A stretch of 26,254 bases of DNA from JBBRGG01 sp038240875 (GCA_038240875.1 JBBRGG010000012.1:1-26254), one strand, 5' to 3'. Shown: positions 1 through 9,487, numbered from the stretch's first letter. Numbers and translations: made by a program. The notes: generated from the letters alone by a model not told the origin.

Positions 1-1569
1 CAGTGGGATCAACCTCTCCCCGATGAAGCCGTCATCCCAAAGATCTACGACCTCAAACACTCCGACCCTGTCAAAGTTCGCGACCTTCTTCAAGGCCTTT
101 TCGGCTCTAGCAGTTCCACGCGCACCACCACCGGTGGCGGCGGCGGTGGCGCACAAACCCAAACCACATCAGGCACGTCCCAAGGCGTAGGCCGCCTGGC
201 TGGCCAATTTTCCTTTCAAGCAATTCCCGAAGCTGGCCGTCTCGTCGTCGTCGCCAAAAGCCCCGATAACCTCTCGGTCATCGACAAGATCATCGAAGGT
301 CTCGATCAACCACAGTCTGTGGGGCTTCCAATCGTCGTCGAACTTAAGCACGCTTCGGCAGAAGACCTCGCGGAACAACTCAACACTCTTCTTGCCCTCG
401 ATGGCACCCTCGCCTCTATCCGCCGCGCCGAGAGTGGCCTCTCAAATTCCAGCGCTACCTCAAGCCCCTTCGCCTCCGATCAAACCGACACGAGTGCTGC
501 TACGCAAGACACCAACACGGCGCAAGACAGCATCGGCTTTTGGTGGCAGCGTTCTCGTCCACCCACCGATCGCCGCAACGCATCAAGCCTTATCGGCCAA
601 CTTCGCATCGTTCCCGTCTGGCGTCAAAACGCCCTACTCGTCGCTACGCCACCCGAGTACACCGAATCCATCCTCAAAATCATCGACCAACTTGATCAGC
701 CAGGCCGTCAAGTTTTGATCTCCGCCATCATCGCTGAAATTTCTCGCGACGACGCAGAAAGCCTGGGCCTCCGCTGGTCTAACCAAACCATCACTCCCAA
801 CAGACCCGACAACGCCATCGGCGTCGGCCTCAACTCAGCCAACACCCAGAACAACTTTATCTCGAGCCTCTTTGATACCTCCGTGCTCAACGCCAACACC
901 AATGTCAACCTCCTGCTTCAGGCCCTAGCCCAGAAGACCGACGTCTCCATCCTCTCCGAGCCAAAGGTCTTCACCTCCGACAATCAAGAAGCCGAATTCT
1001 TCGATGGCCAGGACATCCCCTTCATCACCGATTCTCAAACCACCGACACCGGCACCCAAAACCAATCCTTCGATTACCGCGCCGTCGGCATCCAACTTCG
1101 CGTACGCCCTCGCATCACTGTTCGCTCTGATGTTGACCTTCGCGTCAACGTCGAACTTTCTTCCATCACCCCAGGCCAAACCCTCTTCGGCGGCTTCATC
1201 GTTGATCGTCGCGAAACCACCACCCAGCTCATCGTCCGCAACGGCCAGACCATTGTCATCTCCGGCATCATGCGCTCCGAAGATTCCGAAACCATCCGCA
1301 AAGTTCCGCTCTTGGGCGATATCCCGCTCCTGGGATATCTCTTCCAATCTAAAGATAAAGCCAAGGTCAACACCGAACTGCTCGTCTTCATCACGCCCAT
1401 CGTCGTCAACAACCCCCAAGATAGCGACACAGTGAACGAGCCTTACCGCGACCGCCTCAAACAAATGCGCCAAGAACTTGGCGATCCCGCTGTTGATGCG
1501 CCAGTCATACAAGCACCAGCAAATCAAACTCCAGTAGCACTTGCGCCAACCAACCCCGCCACGCCATAA
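1..1569 (+). CDS. Secretin (GspD-like), C-terminal part, 5' end outside window
   Basis: The frame is open from base 1 to the TAA at 1567-1569, giving 522 visible residues. Two N1/N3-like modules come first, each with the pattern LKHxxxxxLxxxL and ending in a LDQP-type strand (around residues 16-100 and 107-230). Each is interrupted by a Gly/Thr- or Ser/Gln-rich loop. The secretin channel domain follows, with the family signature VPLLGDIPLLGYLF near residues 435-448 and the ending ELLVFITPIVV. A Pro/Ala/Gln-rich tail of about 50 residues closes the protein. Secretins form the outer-membrane pore of type II secretion, type IV pili and filamentous phage export. No pilotin-binding S-domain is obvious. 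Which system it serves cannot be fixed because the N-terminus is missing. Codon choice is strongly C-ending, unlike the genes from 4 to 20 kb, but like the 3' end of the secretin at the right edge of the window. Confidence 0.9.
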   Translation, partial: QWDQPLPDEAVIPKIYDLKHSDPVKVRDLLQGLFGSSSSTRTTTGGGGGGAQTQTTSGTSQGVGRLAGQFSFQAIPEAGRLVVVAKSPDNLSVIDKIIEGLDQPQSVGLPIVVELKHASAEDLAEQLNTLLALDGTLASIRRAESGLSNSSATSSPFASDQTDTSAATQDTNTAQDSIGFWWQRSRPPTDRRNASSLIGQLRIVPVWRQNALLVATPPEYTESILKIIDQLDQPGRQVLISAIIAEISRDDAESLGLRWSNQTITPNRPDNAIGVGLNSANTQNNFISSLFDTSVLNANTNVNLLLQALAQKTDVSILSEPKVFTSDNQEAEFFDGQDIPFITDSQTTDTGTQNQSFDYRAVGIQLRVRPRITVRSDVDLRVNVELSSITPGQTLFGGFIVDRRETTTQLIVRNGQTIVISGIMRSEDSETIRKVPLLGDIPLLGYLFQSKDKAKVNTELLVFITPIVVNNPQDSDTVNEPYRDRLKQMRQELGDPAVDAPVIQAPANQTPVALAPTNPATP

Positions 1570-1679
1570 GCAGCCATAGTTACAGCACTCGCGGCTTCAG
1601 CGTCCGCTTCGTCCAACTGATCCGGTTCCAGCACTTTTAGTCGAAACGCTCAAACTTGAATCAAGTCTCGAAACGCACC

Positions 1680-3290
1680 ATGAAACTTCGCTCCCGTACC
1701 AGCGCCTTGTTTGTCTCGAGTAGACTCTCTCTGCGAGATTGGGTCTTTGTCGTGGGTGGTCTGGTCGTCCCGACCAGATTTTCCCTGCGTTTGATCGTAC
1801 TTCTTCTCTGCACTTGCCTCTCTCTGGCCATCCTCACCGGCTGCGTCTCCGAAACCACCAAGCCCACCCGTGGCGTGAAGCTTTCTCCCGATGGCTCGCG
1901 GTTCGACAGAAAACCAAAAGACTCAAACCCAAGCACCATCACCGCCGACCTCGGCACTGGTGCCGTCGCCGAGCCAGTAACCGGCGCGTCTCTTGCCTCT
2001 CGCGTTCGCATCGCCGTCATTCCACGCGGCTCGATTCCATACGATGGTGTCACCCTTCCTCTTGTATCTCCCGATGGCAGGTTCATCGCCACGCAAATCG
2101 GCGAAGCCCCAACATGGCCCACCATCTTCGCATCCAACGACGCCCAATTTCCTCGCTCCACCCTTGAAGTATTTTCTATCGCCGCTGGCCCAGCCACGCG
2201 CGTCGGATGGTCCACGCTTCCCGCCGGCAACCTCATCCTCGGTCGCTCGGCCAACGACGAAGGCTTCCTCGCCGAATCAATCGAGTCCGATGGCACGCGC
2301 ACAATTGTCCTCGTCGCCTGGGCCACCGGCCGAACCGAAACACTCGCGCGCGAGAACGGCAAGGTGTTTGCACACGCCACGTTCCTCTCTCGTGGCGAGC
2401 TTTGCTACACCGCGCGTCCTGTCTCAATCTCAACCCCCAATAGCGACCTCACTCAGAAAGCCGACGCGCCCGACTCATCCAACACGCCGTCGAGCGAACT
2501 CAGGCTTATCGCCCGCGATGGAAGCGTTTCCACCAAAGCACTCGACGATGGGTCGTACGCGTATCCAATTGCAACCGCCGACGATCGCTTCGTATATGCA
2601 CTTGCTGTGCGCACGCCCGAGGCCGGTGCGCGCGTTGCCAAGCTCGAAATTCACGCCATTCGAATCGAGCGCGACAACGCCAACGGCTCAGAACGATTGG
2701 GTTCGGCTCGGCTGGGTTCGGTCGCGTGGCGATTCACCCTGGGCGATGCCACGGAACCCTTTGTTCTTCATCAGTTTGCGGCGGCCGTCGCGCAGCCTGG
2801 CCCGGTCGGTCTTCGCATGCAATTTGAAACCGCAGCAACGCTAGACGCTTCACAAAATAGTGTCGGCAGAGATCTAGCGATACAAGCTGAGCTTGGCCCC
2901 GATCTCGCCGCTCCACTTACGTTGTTCCGCCCAGGCTCAAGGCGTGCGCACGTTTTGGACATGGACAAGGGCCGCTCGCTGCCGCTGCCAGCGACCACAA
3001 TCGCCGCGGCGTGGCTGAATCCTGCACGCTTTGCCAGTACGACCGAGAAGTCTTTAATTCGCAAAGCTACCCCAGGCTTCTTGTGCAGCACGAGCGAGGG
3101 GCTTCTTTTCATGCCAGATCCGAGAAAGATTACTGGCCGTGTCTCACCTGTGCGGTTGCTCTCAGGCCAATATATCGCAAGGCCTACACGCTTTGCCGAT
3201 GAATTTGTACTTTTGGGCCCGGTTCCAAATGCGCCCGACCGCATGGAAGTTGTCCGAGCACTTTTAGGCGACAAAGCTGGCCCTGAATAA
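1680..3290 (+). CDS. Probable lipoprotein with beta-propeller-like repeats, unknown function
   Basis: No family is recognised with confidence. A hydrophobic stretch ends in the lipobox LTGC (Cys at residue 55 from the ATG at 1680), which predicts lipidation and membrane anchoring. The start is uncertain: TTG 1656 and ATG 1680 give an unusually long n-region, while GTG 1752 would give a normal 30-residue lipoprotein signal. None has a convincing Shine-Dalgarno. After the Cys comes a polar linker. Then come about 450 residues with repeated SPDGRF- and TADDRF-type turns followed by beta strands, as in WD40/PD40/TolB-like propellers; this is a motif impression only. The gene lies 110 bp after the secretin on the same strand and shares its C-rich codon style, so the two may be co-transcribed. 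A role beside the secretin is inference. The gene ends with TAA at 3288-3290. Confidence 0.6.
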   Translation: MKLRSRTSALFVSSRLSLRDWVFVVGGLVVPTRFSLRLIVLLLCTCLSLAILTGCVSETTKPTRGVKLSPDGSRFDRKPKDSNPSTITADLGTGAVAEPVTGASLASRVRIAVIPRGSIPYDGVTLPLVSPDGRFIATQIGEAPTWPTIFASNDAQFPRSTLEVFSIAAGPATRVGWSTLPAGNLILGRSANDEGFLAESIESDGTRTIVLVAWATGRTETLARENGKVFAHATFLSRGELCYTARPVSISTPNSDLTQKADAPDSSNTPSSELRLIARDGSVSTKALDDGSYAYPIATADDRFVYALAVRTPEAGARVAKLEIHAIRIERDNANGSERLGSARLGSVAWRFTLGDATEPFVLHQFAAAVAQPGPVGLRMQFETAATLDASQNSVGRDLAIQAELGPDLAAPLTLFRPGSRRAHVLDMDKGRSLPLPATTIAAAWLNPARFASTTEKSLIRKATPGFLCSTSEGLLFMPDPRKITGRVSPVRLLSGQYIARPTRFADEFVLLGPVPNAPDRMEVVRALLGDKAGPE

Positions 3291-3374
3291 CCCTAATTAA
3301 TGCAGATATGAATACTTGCTTGGGAGGTGTGAAATATTTTTCATCACCAGCGAGCGAACCTACCTTTCTACACT

Positions 3375-6300
3375 GTGGATGAAAGCGTTTCCAAGCCCCA
3401 ACACTCACTCCCGACGCCACCTGAGTTGCCCGAGGCAGCTGACCTGCCCGAGGCACTTGACCTGCCCGAGCTGGCCAAGCCAAATGAATCGGCTCCTGGC
3501 GGCCAGACGCAGCGCACACCGAGTCATCCAAATCAAGCTCGACCAAATCAAGCTCGACCAAATCAAGTTCGACCAAATCAAGTTCGAGCAAATCAAGCTC
3601 GACCAAATCAAGCCTCTCGCGATCAGCCACAGCGCAGTCAATCGCCGCGCGATGTGACGACGCGTGACCTGCTTCGCCGAATCGACGCGTGCATGCTCTT
3701 TGATCGCAGGCGCTTGGCGTACCACGTCAAGCAGCTTGAGCGTGAGCTGCACCAGCGCCGCGGCAGGCCTCATCAGATTGGCTTGCCTCGCCCGACCGGC
3801 CAGGTTAGTGCGCACAATTCGGGTACCAACCAATCACGAAATCAGCAGCAAACTCAAGGCAGAAACCAGGAACGTGATCGCTTTGCATGGCTTCAAGAGC
3901 AGATCGATCATTCAATTGCGCGCGCACGGCGGCGTCGAGCGGCACTTCCTACGCCACGCTACCCGATGGACTTGCCCGTGTCGGCACGGCGAGCCGAGAT
4001 AGCTGAAGCAATCCGCGATAATCAAGTCGTAATCCTCTGTGGCGAAACCGGTTCGGGCAAGACGACGCAGTTGCCCAAGATCTGCATGGAATTAGGCCGC
4101 GGCGCGATGGGAATTATTGGGCACACGCAGCCAAGGCGAATTGCCGCGACGAGCGTGGCGAAAAGGTTGTCAGATGAGTTGTCGCTGCCTTTGGGTCGCG
4201 AGATTGGGTACAAGATTCGGTTTGGGGATAAGTCGAGTCCTGACAATCTTTGCCGAGTGATGACCGATGGCGTGCTGCTTGCGGAGACGCAGGGCGATCG
4301 TTTGCTCGAAACGTACGACACAATTATTATCGACGAGGCCCACGAACGCTCGCTGAATATCGACTTTTTGCTTGGCTACATCCGGATGATTCTGCCCAAG
4401 CGGCCCGAGCTGAAAGTGATCGTGACTTCTGCGACGATCGACACTGATCGGTTCAGCAAGCACTTTAGTGATGCGCCGATACTTACCATTTCTGGGCGCA
4501 CGTACCCGGTCGAAACTCGCTATCGGATGCCGATGTTGGAAGATGGCGGCGCGACCGAACTAGACATGCAGGATTCGATACTTGCAGCGGTTGATGAATG
4601 CGCGCGCGAAGGCAATGGCGATATTCTGATTTTCTTAAGTGGCGAGCGTGAGATCCGCGAGACTGCGGAAAATCTTGCGAAGCACTATTCGCCGGGATCG
4701 GAGAGGACGGCGATTTTGCCCTTGTATTCCCGGTTATCTGGGGCGGAACAGCAACGCGTATTTGAGCAATACCCTGGCCGCAAGATCGTGCTGGCGACGA
4801 ATGTCGCCGAGACATCGCTGACGGTACCTGGGATTCGGTATGTGATCGATCCGGGCTTGGCACGGATCAGTCGGTACAGCACGCGGACGAAAGTGCAGCG
4901 GCTGGAAGTGGAGCCTGTGAGCCAGGCGAGCGCGAATCAGCGCAAGGGGCGATGCGGGCGAGTTGGGCCTGGGATTTGTATTCGGTTGTATGAGGAAGCG
5001 GATTTTACGTCGCGGCCTGAGTACACCGATCCCGAGATCCAGCGGTCGAACCTGGCGGCGGTCATCTTGCGGATGAAGTCGCTGCGATTGGGAATCATCG
5101 AGGATTTTCCGTTTATTGAACCGCCTGATTCGCGGAGCATTCGCGATGCGCACGAGACGCTGAGCGAGCTTGGCGCGCTTGATCCAGATGGGCACTTAAC
5201 GAAGCTCGGGCATGACCTGGCAAAGTTTCCGCTGGACCCACGGATCGCGCGGATTATCCTGGGTGCACAGGCGGAGAATTGTTTGTCCGAGGGGTTGATC
5301 ATCGCGGCGGCGTTGTCATTGCAAGACCCGCGTGAACGGCCACACGAAGCGCAGGATGCCGCCGACGCGGCGCACGCGCGGATGCGCGATCAGACTTCGG
5401 ATTACATGTCGTATTTGCTGCTGTGGGATGCGTTTGGGCATGAGCGAAAGAATCGCTCCGGGGGCAAGTTGCGGGCGTGGTGCCGGGATAATTATTTGTC
5501 GTACATGCGGATGCGCGAGTGGGGCGAGGTGCACGGGCAGTTGCTGGAACTTGCGCAGTCAATTGGGCTTAAGCCCAGTGGCAGGGCTGCGCTGCCTGAG
5601 GCGATCCATCGAGCGGTGTTGTCGGGGTTGCTCTCGAACATTGGGAGCAAGACCGAGGATGGGGATTATGCTGGAGTGCGGGGGACGCGGTTCAACGTGT
5701 TTCCGGGGTCGGCGCTCTTTCGCAAGAGTCCAAAGTGGGTTGTAGCGGCCGAGATTGTGCGCACGACACGGGTCTATGCGCGAACGGTTGCAGGGGTGGA
5801 GCCGGAATGGATCGAACGGCTCGCGGGGCATTTGATTAAGAAAAACCACGCCGACCCGCAGTGGAGCGCGCATGACGGGCGGGTGCTGGCGGTTGAAAAG
5901 GGGACTTTGTTTGGTCTGGAGTTGTACAAGGGTCGCAAGGTCCACTTTGGCGTGATTGATCCGGTGGTGTCGCGAGAGCTATTTATTCATCATGCGCTAG
6001 TCGAAGGAGACAGTGATATTCGTGGCTCGTTTGTTGAGCACAACGATGAGTTGGTGGAGCGGATGCGCGAGCTGGAGACGCGGATGCGTCGAAGGAATGT
6101 CTTTGCTGAGGCGGAGATGCGGTACGCTTTTTATGATGCGCGAGTGCCTCGGGAAGTGTGTACGACGCATGAGTTTCAGCGGTGGCGGAAGATCGTGGAG
6201 CGTTCGGAGTCGCGGATTTTGTTCATGAAGCCAGAAGATTTGGTGACGCCTGGGATTGATCTGCCTGGGCCGCACGCGTTTCCGGATGTTGTCGATGCGG

Positions 6301-7649
6301 CGGGATCGAAGCTGCGGGTTTCGTACACGCTTGCGCCGTCGGAGGATCGCGATGGCGTAACGACGAAGCTGCCTGTAGAGGCGCTGGCGCGAGCGGACAC
6401 GGAGCGGTTTGCGTGGCTGGTGCCTGGGTTGGTTGAAGAGAAGATTGAGGCGATGGTGCGTGGGTTACCCAAGCAAGTTCGGCGATTGTTGCCCACGCCA
6501 CAGGGCTTGGCGAAGGAGTGCGTTGGTGCGATCGCGTTTGCGAAGGGATCGCTCGCGGAGCAGGTAGCAGAGTGGGTGACGCGGACGACCAAGGTGGCTG
6601 TGACGGCGGAGATGTTGCGCGAGGCTCCGCTGCCGGATCACTTACGGATGCGGTATGAGGTTGTGGATGCGGATGGAAAGACGCTGGCGGCGGGGCGTGA
6701 TTTGCGGGCGATTCGGCGTGAGATCGCGGGTAAGCTCGGCGATGCGGCGGTTGCGATTGAAGATGAGCGGTGGTCGCGGGCAAAGGTGACGGTGTGGGAC
6801 TTTCCAGATTTGCCCGAGACGGTGCGAATAGATCGAAATGGATTGCCTTTGATTGCGCACCCGGCTCTGCACGCGGAGGGCGGGAAGGTGTCGCTGAGAT
6901 TGTTCGATTCGCGCGAGGCGGCGGGGATGTCACACCGCGGGGGCGTGCGGCGGCTGGCGATTCTTGCGACGGAAGATGCGTTTAAGCGCGGGACGCGGTT
7001 TGTGCCTGGGATTGATCAGATCGCACTGCGTGCGGCGGCGCTGGGGCAATCGGCGACGATTCGCTTGGATGTAGAAGCGTTGATCGCGGATCGCGCGTTT
7101 TTGGGAGATGCGCCGACGCCTTTGACCAAGGCGGAATTTGACTACGCGGTGGATCGCGGGATGCGGACGTTGAATAAGGCGATTGAAGAATCAGCGGCGC
7201 TGGCGACACAGGTGTACATGGTTGCGCACGCGGTGCAATTGGAGTTGTCGAGAGAATATCCGGCGGCGTGGCGGCCAACGGTGTTGGATATGGCGGAGCA
7301 GCTGTCATATTTGCTTGCGCCGGGATTTTTGGGGACGGTGCCTTGGCGGTGGTTGACGCAGTACCCAAGGTACATGCAGGCGATGTTGACGCGGCTGAAG
7401 AAGCTGCCTGGGCCGGGGTTGGCTCGCGATCAAAAGTGTATGAGTGAGGTATCGCCCTATTGGTCGGCGTGGAAGGCGATGCGGGCGGCACGGGTGCCTT
7501 CGGGTGCGGCGGCGGAAGCGGCGGAGATGTATCGATGGATGGTAGAAGAGTATCGAGTGTCGCTGTTTGCGCAGGAATTGAGGACTGTGATACCAGTCTC
7601 GGCGAAGAGGTTACAAGAGCAGCTCGCGCTGGTGACGCAGGCGCATTGA
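3375..7649 (+). CDS. hrpA: ATP-dependent DEAH-box RNA helicase HrpA
   Basis: A complete DEAH/RHA helicase of 1424 residues from GTG 3375. Motif I GETGSGKT is at 223-230, motif II DEAH at 320-323, motif III SAT at 352-354 and motif VI QRKGRCGR at 522-529. The helicase-associated domain follows, then the long C-terminal region typical of bacterial HrpA. The family unwinds or remodels RNA; E. coli HrpA has been linked to fimbrial mRNA processing and to rescue of stalled ribosomes. E. coli HrpA is about 1300 residues. The excess here is an N-terminal low-complexity segment with LPEALD-type and ARPNQ-type repeats (about residues 15-82). The conserved start (RDLLRRIDACM) begins near residue 95. GTG 3654 would therefore give a normal-length 1331-residue protein and leave the repeats untranslated. 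Neither start has a clear ribosome binding site. No operon partner is evident. Confidence 0.95.
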   Translation: MDESVSKPQHSLPTPPELPEAADLPEALDLPELAKPNESAPGGQTQRTPSHPNQARPNQARPNQVRPNQVRANQARPNQASRDQPQRSQSPRDVTTRDLLRRIDACMLFDRRRLAYHVKQLERELHQRRGRPHQIGLPRPTGQVSAHNSGTNQSRNQQQTQGRNQERDRFAWLQEQIDHSIARARRRRAALPTPRYPMDLPVSARRAEIAEAIRDNQVVILCGETGSGKTTQLPKICMELGRGAMGIIGHTQPRRIAATSVAKRLSDELSLPLGREIGYKIRFGDKSSPDNLCRVMTDGVLLAETQGDRLLETYDTIIIDEAHERSLNIDFLLGYIRMILPKRPELKVIVTSATIDTDRFSKHFSDAPILTISGRTYPVETRYRMPMLEDGGATELDMQDSILAAVDECAREGNGDILIFLSGEREIRETAENLAKHYSPGSERTAILPLYSRLSGAEQQRVFEQYPGRKIVLATNVAETSLTVPGIRYVIDPGLARISRYSTRTKVQRLEVEPVSQASANQRKGRCGRVGPGICIRLYEEADFTSRPEYTDPEIQRSNLAAVILRMKSLRLGIIEDFPFIEPPDSRSIRDAHETLSELGALDPDGHLTKLGHDLAKFPLDPRIARIILGAQAENCLSEGLIIAAALSLQDPRERPHEAQDAADAAHARMRDQTSDYMSYLLLWDAFGHERKNRSGGKLRAWCRDNYLSYMRMREWGEVHGQLLELAQSIGLKPSGRAALPEAIHRAVLSGLLSNIGSKTEDGDYAGVRGTRFNVFPGSALFRKSPKWVVAAEIVRTTRVYARTVAGVEPEWIERLAGHLIKKNHADPQWSAHDGRVLAVEKGTLFGLELYKGRKVHFGVIDPVVSRELFIHHALVEGDSDIRGSFVEHNDELVERMRELETRMRRRNVFAEAEMRYAFYDARVPREVCTTHEFQRWRKIVERSESRILFMKPEDLVTPGIDLPGPHAFPDVVDAAGSKLRVSYTLAPSEDRDGVTTKLPVEALARADTERFAWLVPGLVEEKIEAMVRGLPKQVRRLLPTPQGLAKECVGAIAFAKGSLAEQVAEWVTRTTKVAVTAEMLREAPLPDHLRMRYEVVDADGKTLAAGRDLRAIRREIAGKLGDAAVAIEDERWSRAKVTVWDFPDLPETVRIDRNGLPLIAHPALHAEGGKVSLRLFDSREAAGMSHRGGVRRLAILATEDAFKRGTRFVPGIDQIALRAAALGQSATIRLDVEALIADRAFLGDAPTPLTKAEFDYAVDRGMRTLNKAIEESAALATQVYMVAHAVQLELSREYPAAWRPTVLDMAEQLSYLLAPGFLGTVPWRWLTQYPRYMQAMLTRLKKLPGPGLARDQKCMSEVSPYWSAWKAMRAARVPSGAAAEAAEMYRWMVEEYRVSLFAQELRTVIPVSAKRLQEQLALVTQAH
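3426..3479 (+). repeat. 18-bp tandem repeat, 3 copies (LPEAxD)
   Basis: Units lie at 3426-3443, 3444-3461 and 3462-3479. The first two differ by three bases and the third diverges in its second half. In the hrpA frame they read LPEAAD, LPEALD, LPELAK. They lie just before the 15-bp array of the same N-terminal segment. Confidence 0.85.
3528..3614 (+). repeat. 15-bp tandem repeat, about 5.8 copies (PNQAR)
   Basis: The unit is CCAAATCAAGCTCGA, at 3528-3542, 3543-3557, 3558-3572, 3573-3587 and 3588-3602, with a partial sixth to about 3614. Copies differ only by C/T and C/G changes. In the hrpA frame they read PNQAR or PNQVR. The period is a multiple of three, so copy-number change keeps the frame. 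Confidence 0.95.
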
Positions 7650-7747
7650 ATGAGGTTGGGCTACTTGGTGTTGCGGCTCGTGAGATGTATGTGTTGGAGG
7701 AATAATGAACCTGTGATCGAAGGGAGAAATCCGACGGGGACCGTCGG

Positions 7748-7792
7748 ACCACCCAAGGCAAGACCACCCAAGGCAAGACCACCCAAGACAAG
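7748..7792 (+). repeat. Intergenic 15-bp tandem repeat, 3 copies
   Basis: The unit ACCACCCAAGGCAAG occurs at 7748-7762, 7763-7777 and 7778-7792, with the third having GAC for GGC. It lies in the 185-bp gap between hrpA and the M48 peptidase gene. It is in frame with the peptidase ATG at 7835 (TTQGK units). The frame is open back to 7709, but no ATG, GTG or TTG precedes the array, so it should be untranslated. Confidence 0.9.
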
Positions 7793-7834
7793 ACCAGACC
7801 AGACAAAGGCGTAGTAGAGGTTGTAGCCCATACG

Positions 7835-9454
7835 ATGATCCAGATTTACGTCATCGCGGCGTGCGTGATCGTTCACCTTGGTGGTGCGATATCGCCTGAT
7901 GCGCGCGGTGTTGTTGGGTTGTATGTGGATTCGGGCGGGGCTGTTGCATCGGGCTGGTGGGGCATGTGGGTTGGGGTTGGCAATGTGCTCCTGCTTACAG
8001 GGTTGTGGTTGGTGGGGCAGAGTGTGTGCGTGCGAGCTGGGCGAAGGATGGACACGTTTGGTTGGGGGTGGGCAAGGTCGCAAGCAGAGTTGTGGATCAT
8101 GGGCACGCGGATGCTGGCGATTGTTGTGCATGCGATCGCGGTGTTGGGGTTTGGGTGGTTGGGGGTGGTGCGATCGGTGATTGGCGATATTGTGTTGCTG
8201 GATGAGGCGGTGGCGGTATCGCCGATGATTGTGTTTATTGTGGCGGGATGGTGGTCGGTGTATCCGCTGGATCGAAGGTTGCGTGAGGCGTCGTTGTATC
8301 GCGAGTTGCATGCGTCGGCGGATGTAGCGCTGATGAGGTCGCGGATTGGGTATGTGGTGAATCGTGTGCGTGAGTCAATTGGGCTTGTGCTGATACCTAT
8401 CGCGCTTGCGACGGGGGCGCTGGAACTCTTTGATCGATACAGCGGCGGCGTGTGGCTGGCGATGGATGCGAGCACGGCGCTCGCGCCGTATGTTGAACTT
8501 GCAAGAATGCTGGCACAGGCGGCAATCGTGCTGTGTGTTTTGGCGGTTGCGCCGGGGTTGGTGCGGTTGTCGTGGGATTTGGTGAAGCTCGAAGATGGGC
8601 CGACCAGGCATGCAATTGATGAGGTGCTTAAGGCGAGGCCGGTGCGGGTGATTGGGCCTTTGGTGTGGCGAACGGGTGGAGAGTCTGTCAACGCGGCGAT
8701 CCTTGGGGCGGTGTGGCCCTTGAGGTACATGGTGTTTACGGATGGGTTGTTGTCGCGGATGTCACGGCGACAGATTGCGGCAGTAGCGGCGCATGAAGTG
8801 GCGCATGTGAAGTTGCACCACATGCCTTGGATGATTGTAAGTGTGATAGCGTCGCTGCTTGGGCTTGGGTGGGTCGCGGGGATCGTGTTGTGGGGCGTGG
8901 AGAGTCTCGTTGGGCTTTGGATTGAGTCGGAGTTTGTGTCGATTGGGATGTCGTTGGTGTTGTTGGTGCCGATGGCGTTGGTGTTTGGGATGGTGTCGAG
9001 GCGGATGGAGTGGCAGGCAGACGCGTTCGCGGTGAAGGTGATGTCGGAGGTTGCGCGCGAAGTAGAAGATCGGCAGTCTTTTAATGTGTCTGCGATGGAA
9101 GAGGTAGCACAAGATGCGAAGGTTGTCGCGGGTGATGTAGCAAGGCAACTTGTAGTTGATGAATTAAGATCAACGAGCGAGAAAGATGGCGTGATGGGAG
9201 GGAGGGTGATAACTTCGGAAGCGGTGCACGCGATGGCGAGCGCGTTGCAAGCGGTGGCGGATTTGAATGGGATGCGCACGAGCGCGTATTCATTCCGGCA
9301 TGGGTCGATTGCGTATCGCCAGCGGCGGGTGATTGGGCTCGTGGGCCAGCCACTGGGTAGGGTTGCGATCGATCGGCAGGTTCGATTGATTAAGTGGGCA
9401 TGCGTGGTGTTGATCGTGGCGGCGTTGGTGCCGATGGTTGTGGAGGTGTTTTAA
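7835..9454 (+). CDS. Multi-pass membrane M48-family zinc metalloprotease
   Basis: 539 residues from ATG 7835. The zinc motif HEVAH is at residues 320-324, preceded by the usual RRQIAAVAA helix. The third ligand region is EWQAD, with E392 and D396. This arrangement defines the M48 (HtpX/Ste24-like) peptidases, which act in the membrane on misfolded or specific membrane proteins. About five hydrophobic segments precede the catalytic site and a long pair follows it. One further hydrophobic helix ends the protein. The protein is longer than HtpX (about 290 residues) and closer in size and layout to Ste24-like members. Substrate is unknown. No strong Shine-Dalgarno precedes the ATG. The gene converges with the esterase gene on the other strand, 33 bp away, and no terminator hairpin is seen between them. 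The coding strand is very G-rich. Confidence 0.85.
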   Translation: MIQIYVIAACVIVHLGGAISPDARGVVGLYVDSGGAVASGWWGMWVGVGNVLLLTGLWLVGQSVCVRAGRRMDTFGWGWARSQAELWIMGTRMLAIVVHAIAVLGFGWLGVVRSVIGDIVLLDEAVAVSPMIVFIVAGWWSVYPLDRRLREASLYRELHASADVALMRSRIGYVVNRVRESIGLVLIPIALATGALELFDRYSGGVWLAMDASTALAPYVELARMLAQAAIVLCVLAVAPGLVRLSWDLVKLEDGPTRHAIDEVLKARPVRVIGPLVWRTGGESVNAAILGAVWPLRYMVFTDGLLSRMSRRQIAAVAAHEVAHVKLHHMPWMIVSVIASLLGLGWVAGIVLWGVESLVGLWIESEFVSIGMSLVLLVPMALVFGMVSRRMEWQADAFAVKVMSEVAREVEDRQSFNVSAMEEVAQDAKVVAGDVARQLVVDELRSTSEKDGVMGGRVITSEAVHAMASALQAVADLNGMRTSAYSFRHGSIAYRQRRVIGLVGQPLGRVAIDRQVRLIKWACVVLIVAALVPMVVEVF

Positions 9455-9487
9455 GGGCGCGTAAGCCGAAGGTGTGCGAACGCGATG

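Noticed and set aside
3374..3382. TGTGGATGA, one base from a DnaA box, near the skew change and beside an AT-rich stretch with TGAAA-N4-TTTCA
   Set aside because: A single imperfect box is expected by chance. No cluster of boxes and no dnaA, dnaN or gyrB gene is nearby, so an origin is not supported.
3528..3614. Possible CRISPR or DGR template repeat
   Set aside because: Units are contiguous with no spacers, only 15 bp, and in frame with a protein. No cas or reverse transcriptase gene is present.
6982..7806. 274-codon open frame on the minus strand over the end of hrpA
   Set aside because: Composition is Pro/Ser/Ala-rich without motifs, and hrpA on the plus strand is clearly coding through this region. 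The repeated LPWVV at its start is only the intergenic 15-bp array read backwards.
7873..9279. 468-codon open frame on the minus strand opposite the M48 protease
   Set aside because: It has no recognisable motif and a Ser/Thr/Pro/Asn-biased composition. The plus strand has a clear HEVAH zinc protease in the same place. The long antisense frame is explained by the extreme G-richness of the plus strand.
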